Assembly: GCF_020165495.1 (NCBI RefSeq)
Contig: NZ_JAIUIE010000011.1
Coordinates: 103,582 to 167,581 of the forward strand
Direction of reading: 5' to 3'
DNA: 64,000 nucleotides
DNA from: Mesorhizobium sp. BR1-1-16
Lineage (GTDB): Bacteria > Pseudomonadota > Alphaproteobacteria > Rhizobiales > Kaistiaceae
Under the pieces are notes generated by a model. The model saw only the letters and a list, made by a program, of their open reading frames with translations. It made no database searches and had not been told where the DNA came from. Shown one piece after another: positions 25,089 to 34,341 of the stretch. The translations under genes were made by a program, and so were the position numbers. Every line of letters starts with the position of its first letter. The stretch's first letter is position 1.

Positions 25089-27464
25089 ATGTCGATTGCA
25101 GAGATTCTCGAGACGATGGAATACGGTCCCGCCCCCGAAAGCGACAAGGAAGCCCGCGCCTGGATCCGGTCGCTCGGTGGCGAGACGAGGCTGTTCATCG
25201 GCGGCAGCTTTAGGAAGGCGAAATCCGGCGAGAGCTTCCCGACAATGTCTCCCGCGACGGGCGAGGTGCTTGTTCGCGTCGCGGCGGCCGGCAGCAGCGA
25301 CGTGGACGCCGCGGTCAAGGCCGCGGCGAAGGCCCAGCCGGCATGGGCGAAGCTCTCGGGCCATGCGCGCGCCCGCTATCTCTATGCGCTCGCCCGTCTC
25401 ATCCAGCGGCATAGCCGCCTGTTCGCGGTCGTGGAGACGCTCGACAACGGCAAGCCGATCCGCGAGACCCGCGACATCGACATCCCCTTGGTCGCGCGCC
25501 ATTTCTACCATCATGCCGGCTGGGCGCAGCTGATGGAGAGCGAGCTTGCCGATCGCACGGCCCTCGGCGTCTGCGGTCAGATCATTCCCTGGAATTTCCC
25601 GCTGCTGATGCTCGCCTGGAAGGTCGCGCCGGCGATCGCGCTCGGCAATACCGTCGTGCTGAAGCCGGCTGAATACACATCGCTGACCGCGCTGCTCTTT
25701 GCCGAGATGTGCCAGAAGGCCGGGCTTCCGCCGGGCGTGGTCAATATCGTGACGGGGGACGGGCGCACCGGCGAGGCGATCGTCGAACACCCTGGAATCG
25801 CCAAGATCGCCTTCACCGGCTCCACCGATGTCGGCCGCTTGATCCGGGCGGCCACTGCCGGATCCGGCAAGAGCCTTACGCTCGAACTCGGCGGCAAATC
25901 TCCGTTCATCGTCTTCGACGATGCTGACTGCGACGCTGCCGTCGAGGGTGTCGTCGACGCCATCTGGTTCAACCAGGGCCAGGTTTGCTGCGCCGGATCG
26001 CGCCTCCTCGTGCAGGAGAGCGTCCATGATCGCTTTGTCGGCAAGCTCAAGGCCCGCATGGAGACCCTGAGGGTCGGCGATCCCCTCGACAAGGCGATCG
26101 ACATCGGCGCCATCGTGCACCCGGTCCAGCTGGAGCGCATCAAGCAGCTGGTCGCGACGGGCGTCGAAGAGGGCGCCGTATTGCATCAGCCCGGCACTTC
26201 ACTGCCGGAAGGGGGCTGCTTCTATCCGCCGACGCTGCTGCTCGGCGTGCAGCCGTCCGCCACGGTGTCGAGGGTCGAGATCTTCGGGCCGGTCGCCACT
26301 GTGATGACCTTCCGCACCCCGGCCGAGGCCGTCGAACTCGCCAATAACACCGAATTCGGCCTCGCGGCCTCGGTGTGGAGCGAGACCTTGTCACTCGCCA
26401 CCGACATTGCGGCCAAGCTCCGCTGCGGCGTCGTCTGGGTCAACGGAACCAATATGTTCGACGCTGCTGTCGGGTTCGGCGGCTACAAGGAATCCGGCTT
26501 CGGTCGCGAGGGCGGCCGCGAAGGCCTTTCGGCCTACACGCGTCCGAAATGGCAGGCGAGGGCGCGCGCGGAAGCGCTGGCCCCCGTCCTTCCACCCGTG
26601 TCCGACTTCCCGGCTGGGGCAGGGCTGGACCGGACCGCCAAGCTCTATGTCGGCGGCAAGCAGATGCGGCCCGACGGTGGCTATTCACGTTCTGTGGTCT
26701 CGCCCGCCGGTGCGTTTCTCGGCGAGGTCGGCGAAGGCAACCGCAAGGACATCCGCAATGCTGTCGAGGCCGCGCGCAAGGCAAGCAGCTGGGCTTCGGC
26801 TTCGGAACATGCCCGGGCGCAGATTCTCTACTACATCGCCGAAAATCTCGAGGCCAGGGCAGGGGAGTTTGCCGATCGCCTCGCGTCCATGACCGGGCGT
26901 CGCCGACAGGAGGGCCTGCGGGAGGTTGCGGCGAGCGTGTCGCGGCTGTTCGCCTATGGCGCTTGGGCCGACAAGTTCGATGGTGCCGTTCATCGCCCGC
27001 CGATGCGCGGGGTCGCGCTCGCCATGAACGAGCCGGTCGGCATCCTCGGCATCGCTCCGCCCGAGGAACGGGGCCTGCTCGGGCTCGTTTCGACACTGGC
27101 GCCCGCCATCGCCATGGGCAACCGGGTGGTCATCCTGCCATCGACGTCCGAAGTGCTCGCCGCGACCGATTTCTACCAGGTCCTGGATACGTCGGACGTC
27201 CCTGCCGGTGTCGTCAACATCGTGACGGGCCTGCGTGCCCCGCTCGCACGGGAACTCGCGGCTCATGCCGAGGTCGACGGGCTCTGGTGGTTTGGCGACG
27301 CAGCGACTGCGCGCACGATCGAGGTGGCCTCCGTGTCGAACGTGAAGCAGGTGTGGGCCGAGACGCTGCAGCGCGACTGGTATTCGGCCCTTGAGGGCGA
27401 GGGCCGGGAATTCCTCACCCGCGCAACCCAGGTGAAGAACATCTGGCTGCCCTATGGCGAGTGA
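25089..27464 (+). CDS. ALDH16-type aldehyde dehydrogenase with a second, non-catalytic ALDH domain
   Basis: This is a 791-aa protein with two ALDH units. The first (about residues 25-490) is complete, with Glu266 (LELGGKSP) and the catalytic Cys pair at 300-301 (NQGQVCCAGSR). The second (about 510-791) keeps the Rossmann-like part (NEPVGILGIAPPEERGLLGL, NRVVILPSTSEV) but ends before any catalytic Cys/Glu region. That layout is the hallmark of the ALDH16 family. A role oxidising the aldehyde made by DeoC is likely from the 12-base spacing. GAGGGGACAAAACG precedes the ATG. It is the last gene of the rightward island; a 440-nt gap follows. Confidence 0.9.
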   Translation: MSIAEILETMEYGPAPESDKEARAWIRSLGGETRLFIGGSFRKAKSGESFPTMSPATGEVLVRVAAAGSSDVDAAVKAAAKAQPAWAKLSGHARARYLYALARLIQRHSRLFAVVETLDNGKPIRETRDIDIPLVARHFYHHAGWAQLMESELADRTALGVCGQIIPWNFPLLMLAWKVAPAIALGNTVVLKPAEYTSLTALLFAEMCQKAGLPPGVVNIVTGDGRTGEAIVEHPGIAKIAFTGSTDVGRLIRAATAGSGKSLTLELGGKSPFIVFDDADCDAAVEGVVDAIWFNQGQVCCAGSRLLVQESVHDRFVGKLKARMETLRVGDPLDKAIDIGAIVHPVQLERIKQLVATGVEEGAVLHQPGTSLPEGGCFYPPTLLLGVQPSATVSRVEIFGPVATVMTFRTPAEAVELANNTEFGLAASVWSETLSLATDIAAKLRCGVVWVNGTNMFDAAVGFGGYKESGFGREGGREGLSAYTRPKWQARARAEALAPVLPPVSDFPAGAGLDRTAKLYVGGKQMRPDGGYSRSVVSPAGAFLGEVGEGNRKDIRNAVEAARKASSWASASEHARAQILYYIAENLEARAGEFADRLASMTGRRRQEGLREVAASVSRLFAYGAWADKFDGAVHRPPMRGVALAMNEPVGILGIAPPEERGLLGLVSTLAPAIAMGNRVVILPSTSEVLAATDFYQVLDTSDVPAGVVNIVTGLRAPLARELAAHAEVDGLWWFGDAATARTIEVASVSNVKQVWAETLQRDWYSALEGEGREFLTRATQVKNIWLPYGE

Positions 27465-27905
27465 CGGGCGCGGGCCTGTTCCCGCGACAGCCGGCAATGC
27501 ACCGTGCCGAGGTTCTTGCGGCATTCTGCGATTTTCGTTCTCGCATTAGGGTCGACCGGCTGGAACGGCTCCATGCAACGCCACCGCAAGCCGAGCCCGT
27601 CCGACACGGCGTGATCGGCCTCGCCCGCATTGTCGAATTGGTCAGCTCTGCGTGCATCGCCTGTCTGGTGATGACAAATCCGCGTTGAACGCACCAGGCG
27701 GCCGGATGCCCCGGCAGGTCCATCACGCTCCTCGCTGAGCTTCCGCCCGCGCGAGACGCCGGAGGAACATAACGCTTTACATAACAGTTTTGCGCAAAAT
27801 ACATATTTGTTTGTTGATGAGGCGAGGGCGGCATGCGCAAAAAAGGCCTCGTCACGGGCATCGTCATGCGTTGCCCGCTGCTGCCGAGTGAAGGGCTGAG
27901 GAAAC
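27465..27905. other. Intergenic region between the island and the glycoside locus
   Basis: No supported gene. Open frames exist on both strands but lack ribosome binding sites and recognisable motifs. The last 150 bases turn AT-rich (27764-27830), hold the LacI-type operator candidate at 27764-27786 and presumably contain the promoter of the glycosidase gene. The left part could be a decayed remnant, but I see no family to name. Confidence 0.5.
27764..27786. promoter_or_regulatory. Operator candidate of the LacI regulator (left arm)
   Basis: The site reads GGAACATAACGCTTTAC followed by ATAACA. The reverse complement of 40750-40772, before the hyi operon, matches it at 22 of 23 positions. The core (TAACGCTTTA) has the CG-centred, partly symmetrical look of LacI-family operators. 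It lies about 120 bp before the glycosidase gene. Confidence 0.65.
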
Positions 27906-30020
27906 ATGCTCGAGAAATACAGCGCGTCGGCCGACACACTGCGAACTCCAAAATGGTACGGTACCGCGACCCGCTGGACGCAGCTGACGCTGGTCGAGGA
28001 TGATCCGCTTCTGTTCGATCCCGATTTCTGGATCGACATCTTCAAGCGCACGAAATCCAACGCGACGTGCCTCAGCGCCGGCGGCTATATCGCCTATTAC
28101 CCGTCCAAGGTGCCCTACCATTATGTCAGTCGGCATCTTGGTGGCACCGATCCGTTCGGCCGGCTCGTCGACGGCGCGCGCGCGCTCGACATGCATGTCA
28201 TGGCGCGCGTCGATCCGCATGCCGTCCACGACGACGCCGCTAGCGCGCATCCGGAGTGGATTGCCGTTGATCGTGACGGCAACAAGCGCCGCCATTGGGC
28301 GTTTCCGGAAGTCTGGGTGACATGCGCTTACGGCGACTACAATCAGCTCTTCATGCCGGAAATCATCCGCGAGATCGTGCGCGACTATGATGTCGACGCC
28401 ATCTTCGCTAATCGCTGGCAGGGGCACGGCATCTGTTATTGCGAGGCCTGTCATCGTCGCTTCCGCGACGCAACCGGCTTCGCCCTGCCGCCGTCCATCG
28501 ATGCATCGAACCCCGTGTCGCAGGCATGGGTGCGGTGGCGGCGCGAGCTGCTGTCGCGGCTGATCGTGGAATGGGACGAGGAGGTCAAGGCGATCAAGCC
28601 GCATGCGAGCTTCATCCCCAATATGGGGGGCGCCTCGCTGATGGAGTTCGATCCCGCCCTGATCGAGCGGCATTGCCCGTTCCTGTGTGTCGACGACCAG
28701 GGACGGCATGGCACCGAGCCTGTCTGGATGGCTGGTCGGAATGGCAAGCGCATGCGCGCCACGTTCCCGGAACGGCCGGCCGTGCTCATCACCTCGATCG
28801 GGCCGGAGGAAGTCTATCGGTGGAAGGACGCAATCACGACCGCGCCGGAGATCCGCGCCTGGGTCAACAATGGCACCGCGCATGGAATGCTCGCCTGGTT
28901 CACCAAGTTCAACGGCAAGGTTCCGGACGACCGCTGGGTTGCTCCGATCGCGAAGAGCTTTGATCTGCAGGCGCGTGTCGAATCGTCTCTCGTCGCCACG
29001 ACCCCGCAGGCCGAGATCGCGATCCTCGATCCCGCGACCACATTGCGGCACTGGGGGCCGGAGATGCGCAAGGAGGTCGAGGCGGACGACCTCGGCTTCT
29101 ATCATGCCCTCGTCGAGGCGAGGCTGCCGTTTGAGCTCCTGTCCGATCAGGCGATGACGGCTGAGAGCCTTGATCGCTTCAAGGTCGTGGTGCTCGCGAA
29201 TTCGAGCTGCCTTTCCGATGCGCAATGCGCGATGCTCGAGGCCTATGTCGCCCGCGGCGGCAACCTGGTGGCAGCCTTCGAGACCGCAACACGCGACGAG
29301 GCCGGACGGCAGAGGCCGCGGCTTGGCCTTGGCGACCTTTTGGGCGCCGAGTTGCGCGGCCCTTCCGACGGCCCGGTCAAAAACAGCTATGTGGCGTTCA
29401 GCGGCGAGCACCCGATCCGCGACGGCTTTGACGGGGCCCAGCGCATCATGGGCGGAACGCGCCGCCTACCTGTTACGGCAGGCGCCGGCACCGATATTCC
29501 GTTGCTGCATGTGCCAGACTTCCCGGATCTTCCGATGGAGGAGGTCTATGTCCGCGACGAACCTCGTGATCCCGCCATGATCCTCCGCAGCCATGCCGGC
29601 GGCGGACGAACGGTCTATCTCCCCTGGAATATCGGCGGCATTTTCTGGGAGGTGCAGGCGCAGGACCACGGTCGGCTGATCGCCAATTCCGTCCTGTGGG
29701 CGCTCGGCGACCGTCCGCAGCTGGAGATAATCGGCCGGTCGATGCTCGATGTCGGTTTTCGCGCCTCGCCTGACATGCTCGTCGTGACCATGTTCAATCT
29801 GACGAACCCGATGATGATGAAGGGTCCGATGCGCGAGGTGTATCCCGTGGGGCCGCAGACGCTGTCTGTCGCCTTGCCCCCGGGCTGCACGGCATCGAAG
29901 GCGACCTTGCTTGTCGCTGGCAGGACCGTTGAAGGCCGGCCCGTCGATGGTCGTCTTGTGATCGAGGTTGACGGCATCGAGGAACTCGAAGTCATGCGCA
30001 TCGATCTCGATCGTCTCTAG
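27906..30020 (+). CDS. Putative glycoside hydrolase, GHL6-like barrel with beta-galactosidase trimerisation-like domain
   Basis: This is a 704-aa protein without a signal peptide, so it is probably cytoplasmic. The N-terminal half looks like a TIM barrel (FKRTKSNATCLSAGGYIAYYPS, MARVDPHAVHDD, DVDAIFANRWQGHGICYCEACHRRF). The middle and C-terminal parts (about 380-620) have the glutamine-amidotransferase-like fold of beta-galactosidase trimerisation domains (VVVLANSSCLSDAQCAMLEAYVARGGNLVAAFET, YLPWNIGGIFWE). Such GHL6-type proteins are poorly characterised. It opens an operon with an SDR and a sugar ABC importer, and its operator-like site is shared with a GH42 operon. It should act on an imported oligosaccharide. 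The exact linkage is unknown. Confidence 0.7.
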   Translation: MLEKYSASADTLRTPKWYGTATRWTQLTLVEDDPLLFDPDFWIDIFKRTKSNATCLSAGGYIAYYPSKVPYHYVSRHLGGTDPFGRLVDGARALDMHVMARVDPHAVHDDAASAHPEWIAVDRDGNKRRHWAFPEVWVTCAYGDYNQLFMPEIIREIVRDYDVDAIFANRWQGHGICYCEACHRRFRDATGFALPPSIDASNPVSQAWVRWRRELLSRLIVEWDEEVKAIKPHASFIPNMGGASLMEFDPALIERHCPFLCVDDQGRHGTEPVWMAGRNGKRMRATFPERPAVLITSIGPEEVYRWKDAITTAPEIRAWVNNGTAHGMLAWFTKFNGKVPDDRWVAPIAKSFDLQARVESSLVATTPQAEIAILDPATTLRHWGPEMRKEVEADDLGFYHALVEARLPFELLSDQAMTAESLDRFKVVVLANSSCLSDAQCAMLEAYVARGGNLVAAFETATRDEAGRQRPRLGLGDLLGAELRGPSDGPVKNSYVAFSGEHPIRDGFDGAQRIMGGTRRLPVTAGAGTDIPLLHVPDFPDLPMEEVYVRDEPRDPAMILRSHAGGGRTVYLPWNIGGIFWEVQAQDHGRLIANSVLWALGDRPQLEIIGRSMLDVGFRASPDMLVVTMFNLTNPMMMKGPMREVYPVGPQTLSVALPPGCTASKATLLVAGRTVEGRPVDGRLVIEVDGIEELEVMRIDLDRL

Positions 30021-30044
30021 GACCTCGTAACCGAGAAACATGTG

Positions 30045-30869
30045 ATGAGCGAACCCATCCTGCTCACTGGCGCGGGCGGCAAGGTTGCCGCGATGATCCG
30101 TCCCTATCTGCTGGCGCATTTCGGTGCCGTGAAGCTCACGGACTTGCGTCCTCCCGAAGCGCTCGCTCCCGGGGAGGAATTTCATCAGGCCGATCTCACC
30201 GATCTCGACCAGGCGCACGCCGTCGCGAAGGGCGTCCGCGGCATTGTCCATCTGGCAGGCCTGCCCGGTGAAAACACCTGGGACGCGGTTCTCGACGCTT
30301 CGATGAAGACGACGATCAATGCACTTGAGGCCGCGCGCCTCCTGGGGATCGAGCGCTTCGTCTTCGCCAGCTCAAATCACGTCATCGGCTTCTATCCGCG
30401 CAGCGAGCGGCTCGACGGCAACGAGCGGATGCTGCCGGATTCGCGCTATGCCGTCGCCAAGGTCTTCGGCGAGGCGGCGCTCTCGCTCTACGCCGACAAG
30501 TATGGCATGCGGACGCTGTCGATCCGGATCGGCACCGCGATAGATCGTCCGCGCAATGTCCGTGAGCTCTCGACCTTTCATCACCCCGAGGACATCGCAC
30601 AGCTGATCGCGATCGGCATCGAGCACCCCGATGTCCGCAACGACGTGGTCTGGGGTATTTCGGACAATGCCGATGCCTGGTGGGACAATGGCAGGGCCGA
30701 AGCGCTCGGCTACAAACCGCGCTACAGGGCGGCCGATTTCGCCGATTCCTTGCCCGCGGGGACTGCATCGGGCGATCTGGCCGATCTCCTTCAGGGCGGC
30801 GGGCTGACCAGCCTCGAATTCGACGGCGACCCGAATCTCTGGGGAGCCAACGCCCTAAAGAGAGACTAA
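30045..30869 (+). CDS. NAD-dependent extended SDR, uronate-dehydrogenase-like
   Basis: This is a 274-aa protein with TGAGGKVAAMIRPYL for NAD binding, VHLAGLPGENTWD, FASSNHVIGFYPR and the catalytic YAVAKVFGEA (YxxxK). This set is typical of uronate dehydrogenases (Udh), which oxidise galacturonate or glucuronate to the aldaro-lactone. A lactonase gene at 35514 and a tartronate-semialdehyde reductase at 38931 in the same locus would fit an oxidative sugar-acid route. The start is the ATG at 30045; a GTG directly before it is an alternative. Substrate is inferred. Confidence 0.75.
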   Translation: MSEPILLTGAGGKVAAMIRPYLLAHFGAVKLTDLRPPEALAPGEEFHQADLTDLDQAHAVAKGVRGIVHLAGLPGENTWDAVLDASMKTTINALEAARLLGIERFVFASSNHVIGFYPRSERLDGNERMLPDSRYAVAKVFGEAALSLYADKYGMRTLSIRIGTAIDRPRNVRELSTFHHPEDIAQLIAIGIEHPDVRNDVVWGISDNADAWWDNGRAEALGYKPRYRAADFADSLPAGTASGDLADLLQGGGLTSLEFDGDPNLWGANALKRD

Positions 30870-30872
30870 CAG

Positions 30873-30895
30873 AACATAACAAAGCCAATTATGTT
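30873..30895. promoter_or_regulatory. Inverted-repeat operator candidate before the sugar ABC genes
   Basis: AACATAA (30873-30879) and TTATGTT (30889-30895) form a 7-9-7 inverted repeat. The left half GAACATAAC matches the half-site of the elements at 27764 and 40772. A TTGACA box follows at 30905. It is a probable third site of the LacI regulon, less similar than the other two. Confidence 0.5.
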
Positions 30896-31063
30896 GGCTG
30901 CTTATTGACATTAAAAGTCCGTAACTGACATAAAATACTGGCTCGCGGTCGACATAACTACGCAAAACGGCAGTGCCGGAAAATACGGCCGGCGAGCCAG
31001 GGATGGCAGTTCACCGAGGATGAGCTGCTTCGTCTCATGGGTGGAGATTTCCGGGAGGATAAC

Positions 31064-32380
31064 GTGAAGCTCACTGACCTGAATGGCGCAGCTGCGCGGC
31101 GGATTGCGGTCGCCGCAGCTCTTCTCATCACAACGGCTCTGCCTGCCCTGGCCGACAGTCTCGGTCCCGTGGAAGGCGAGATCACCTTTTCCTGGTTCGG
31201 CGGCCAGTCCCGCGCCGACAAGACCCATCGCATCATCGAGCTGTTCAAGGCCGACAATCCGGGCGTTTCGGTCGTCGAGCAGAACTCCGATTGGGACCCT
31301 TACTGGCAGAAGCTGACGCTGCAGGCTTCCGCCAACAACATTCCCTGCACCGTGATGATGCAGAACCGCTGGCTCGCGACATTCGCTGATCCGAACATAT
31401 TGCTTCCGCTCGACGACTATGTCGCCAGCGGCGCGATCGACGTGAAGGGGATTCCCGAGAGCGCCATGAATTCGAGCCGTGGCGCCGACGGTCACCTGTA
31501 TCAGATCCCGTCGAGTGTCTTCTTCAACGGAGTCATCTTCAATCGCACCTGGCTTGAGAAGGCCGGCCTCAAGGTCCCGCCCTCGAATTGGACCTGGGAC
31601 GATATGACGAACCTGCTCGAGCAGATGAAGGGCAAGGTTCCGGAAGGCGCCGTCGCGGCGCACAACATGGCCATGGAAAATGACATGTTCGTCAGCTGGG
31701 TGCAGTCCCATGGCGACAAGGTCTTCGACAATGGCAAGGTCGCCTTCTCCAAGGCAACGCTCGCCCAGTGGTTCGAGTACTGGGAAAAGCTCCGCAAGGA
31801 CGGGGTGACGGATACGCCCGACGTCATGGTCGAGGAAAATGGCAGCCTGATCGAGACGTCCGATATCGCCAATGGCCGGACGTTCATGACGGCGCGTCCG
31901 CCGAACCGTCTCGACAGCCACCAGAAGGTGATCGATGCCGTGCGGCCCGGTGAGCAACTGGCGGTTTTGCCGGCTCCGGCCGGCCCGGCAGGCGGTGGCT
32001 GGGATGTCGGTTCGAACGGGATCGCCATCGGCGCTCACTGCCCTGCGAACCTGATCCCCGCCTCGATTGCCTGGCTGAATTTCTTCACGCAGGATTCGCG
32101 CGCCGCGAAGATCTATGAATCGGATCTCGGCCCGGTCACCGTCGATCGCCTGCAGGAAGAGCAGATCTCAAGCCCCGACACCAGCCGCGGACAGAAGGAT
32201 CAGATCCTGATGTTCCGCCAGATCGCTCCGCAGGCCAAGCCGATCCTCTGGCCGGCCAATAGCAGCGGCCTGCTGGCACAGGCATTGAGCCGCAACTACC
32301 AGGCCGTCGCCTTCGGTCAGGTCAGCGTCGACGAAGCCGTCGACCAGGTCTTCGCCGACCTGTCGTCCATCGGCAACTGA
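31064..32380 (+). CDS. Sugar ABC transporter substrate-binding protein (CUT1 family)
   Basis: This is a 438-aa periplasmic protein. The GTG at 31064 follows GGGAGGA and gives a proper Sec signal (RRIAVAAALLITTALPALA, cleavage after ALA). The mature part, with ITFSWFGGQSRADKTHRIIELFKADNPG and a C-terminal Pro/Trp-rich sugar site, belongs to extracellular solute-binding family 1. Two permeases and an ATPase complete the importer. A GC-rich hairpin after its stop probably keeps its mRNA abundant. The cargo is likely a glycan fragment handled by the locus' glycosidases. Confidence 0.9.
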   Translation: MKLTDLNGAAARRIAVAAALLITTALPALADSLGPVEGEITFSWFGGQSRADKTHRIIELFKADNPGVSVVEQNSDWDPYWQKLTLQASANNIPCTVMMQNRWLATFADPNILLPLDDYVASGAIDVKGIPESAMNSSRGADGHLYQIPSSVFFNGVIFNRTWLEKAGLKVPPSNWTWDDMTNLLEQMKGKVPEGAVAAHNMAMENDMFVSWVQSHGDKVFDNGKVAFSKATLAQWFEYWEKLRKDGVTDTPDVMVEENGSLIETSDIANGRTFMTARPPNRLDSHQKVIDAVRPGEQLAVLPAPAGPAGGGWDVGSNGIAIGAHCPANLIPASIAWLNFFTQDSRAAKIYESDLGPVTVDRLQEEQISSPDTSRGQKDQILMFRQIAPQAKPILWPANSSGLLAQALSRNYQAVAFGQVSVDEAVDQVFADLSSIGN

Positions 32381-32398
32381 GCGATCGCGCTATCGGAG

Positions 32399-32421
32399 CC
32401 GCCCCCGCCCGTTGGGGGCGG
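32399..32421 (+). terminator. GC-rich hairpin between binding-protein and permease genes
   Basis: CCGCCCCC (32399-32406) and GGGGGCGG (32414-32421) pair around a 7-nt loop. GGAG/CTCC can extend the stem across one bulged base. There is no T-tract. The position matches the hairpin after the BMP binding-protein gene, suggesting partial termination or mRNA protection. Confidence 0.6.
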
Positions 32422-32488
32422 TCTCCTCGAACCTTGCCGCGCCAGAGGGCTGTTGCGTCCAAGCGCGTCCTGAGAACGGAGGCCGTCG

Positions 32489-33442
32489 ATGTCTGAAGTT
32501 GAAACCTCCGTTGCAAGGCCGAAGCCTGTCAGGGTGAGGCCGCCGCCCAACACGTCGCGGTCCAGTCTGTCCCGGATGGAAAATCGTGCCGCCTATTGGT
32601 TCCTGTTGCCTTGGCTGGCCGGCTTCTTCTTCATCACGGTCGTTCCAATGCTGGCGTCGGCCTATTTGTCCTTCACGGACTACAGGGTTCTCAAGCCGCC
32701 GCAGTGGGTCGGTCTGCAGAACTATGTCGCCATGACACACGATCGGCGCCTGTTCGTCTCGGTTGGTGTCACGCTGCGCTATGTGCTCATTTCGGTTCCG
32801 CTGGTGCTGATCTTTTCGCTGGCCGTGGCGGCGTTGCTCAACCGCGGCCTCAAGGGGCTCGCGATCTATCGGTCGCTGTTCTACGTCCCATCGCTGATCG
32901 GCGCGAGCGTCGGCATCGGCATGCTCTGGCGCGAAGTTTTTGGTGCGCGCGGCATCTTCAACAGTTTTCTGGCGCTCTTTGGCATCAAAGGCGCCGGGTG
33001 GATGTCGAGCCCTGGAACGGCGCTCTACACGGTCATCGGGCTGAACGTCTGGACATTCGGCGCCGCCATGGTGATCTTCCTCGCGGCGCTGCGGCAGATC
33101 CCGGAATCGTATTACGAGGCGGCCTCGCTCGATGGCGCCAATGCATTGCAGAAGTTCCGCCGGATCACCTTGCCGCTTCTGACGCCGGTGATCTTCTTCA
33201 ATCTTGTGCTCAACACGATCGGCGCCTTCCAATCCTTCACGCAGGCCTTCGTCGTCTCAGGCGGCACGGGCGGGCCGGTCGATTCGACGCTGCTCTATAC
33301 GATCTATCTCTACCAGCGTGCCTTCCAGCACCTGGAGATGGGCTACGCCTCGGCGATGGCCTGGGTCCTGCTCGCGACGATCGCCGCGTTCACGGCGCTG
33401 CTGTTCTGGTCCTCGCGCTTCTGGGTGTTCTATGGTGACTGA
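32489..33442 (+). CDS. Sugar ABC transporter permease (MalF/UgpA-like)
   Basis: This is a 317-aa membrane protein with six predicted helices starting at AAYWFLLPWLAGFFFITVVP. The EAA-loop contacting the ATPase is visible as SYYEAASLDGANALQKFRRITLPLLTP near residue 215. It starts with an ATG and overlaps the second permease by 11 bases. It is part of the CUT1 importer at 31.0-35.5 kb. Confidence 0.92.
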   Translation: MSEVETSVARPKPVRVRPPPNTSRSSLSRMENRAAYWFLLPWLAGFFFITVVPMLASAYLSFTDYRVLKPPQWVGLQNYVAMTHDRRLFVSVGVTLRYVLISVPLVLIFSLAVAALLNRGLKGLAIYRSLFYVPSLIGASVGIGMLWREVFGARGIFNSFLALFGIKGAGWMSSPGTALYTVIGLNVWTFGAAMVIFLAALRQIPESYYEAASLDGANALQKFRRITLPLLTPVIFFNLVLNTIGAFQSFTQAFVVSGGTGGPVDSTLLYTIYLYQRAFQHLEMGYASAMAWVLLATIAAFTALLFWSSRFWVFYGD

Positions 33443-34328
33443 CCGACGGCTTGACAGCAGGTCCCTGGCCGCGCATCGCCGCACGCGCAAGCTGCGGCGC
33501 AACCTGCGCGGGATCGGGCTGCATGCGATCCTGATCGTGCTTCTGATCGCAATGCTCTATCCTGTGATCTGGATGGTGCTGAGCTCGCTCCGGCCCGAGG
33601 ACGAGATCTTCGGCGGGCTGGGATTGATCCCGAAATCCTGGACGATCGAGAATTATGTGAAGGGCTGGCAGCTTTCCGGCAATCCGACCTTCGCGGCGTT
33701 CTTCATCAATTCTTTCATCATCTCGGCGCTTGCGGTCGTCGGCAATCTGATCTCCTGCTCGATGGCAGGATATGCGTTTGCTCGATTGCATTTCCCTTTC
33801 AAGTGGCTGTGGTTCGCGCTGATGCTGGGCACGATCATGCTGCCGATCCATGCGCAGATGATCCCGCAATATATCTTCTTCCTGAAGATCGGCTGGGTGA
33901 ACACGATCCTGCCGCTGGTCGTGCCAAAGTTTCTTGCCACCGATGCTTTTTATATCTTCCTGATGGTGCAGTTCATGCGGTCGCTGCCGGCAGAGCTTGA
34001 GCAGGCGGCGGTGCTGGATGGCGCGTCATACTGGCAGAGATACTGGCGGATCATTCTGCCGCTGACCATGCCGGCGCTCGTCACCACGGCTGTCTTCACA
34101 TTCATTCATACCTACAACGACTTCCTCGGCCAGCTCATCTATCTGACCGACGTCAAGAGCATGACGGTGCCGGTGGCGCTCAGGCTGTTCCTCGATCCGA
34201 GCGGCGGCCAGTCCTCGGTCGGCGGCCTCTTCGCCATGGTCGTGCTTTCGATTGCCCCGGTGCTCGGGTTCTTCCTCGCGTCGCAGCGCTTGCTCACCAA
34301 GGGTATCGCCACGCAGGGCTTCAAGTAA
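33432..34328 (+). CDS. Sugar ABC transporter permease (MalG/UgpE-like)
   Basis: This is a 298-aa membrane protein with six helices. The EAA-loop reads ELEQAAVLDGASYWQRYWRIILPLTMPALVT. The start at the ATG at 33432 lies inside the end of the first permease, so the two subunits are translationally coupled. The first helix is LHAILIVLLIAMLYPVIWMVLSSL, a standard MalG-type opening. Confidence 0.92.
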   Translation: MVTDRRLDSRSLAAHRRTRKLRRNLRGIGLHAILIVLLIAMLYPVIWMVLSSLRPEDEIFGGLGLIPKSWTIENYVKGWQLSGNPTFAAFFINSFIISALAVVGNLISCSMAGYAFARLHFPFKWLWFALMLGTIMLPIHAQMIPQYIFFLKIGWVNTILPLVVPKFLATDAFYIFLMVQFMRSLPAELEQAAVLDGASYWQRYWRIILPLTMPALVTTAVFTFIHTYNDFLGQLIYLTDVKSMTVPVALRLFLDPSGGQSSVGGLFAMVVLSIAPVLGFFLASQRLLTKGIATQGFK

Positions 34329-34341
34329 TTCGGAGAAAAAC

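Noticed and set aside
27415..28060. Overlapping minus-strand frames before the glycosidase gene, considered as a transposase or regulator remnant
   Set aside because: No conserved motif in any frame, and part of the stretch overlaps the operator and coding start on the plus strand.
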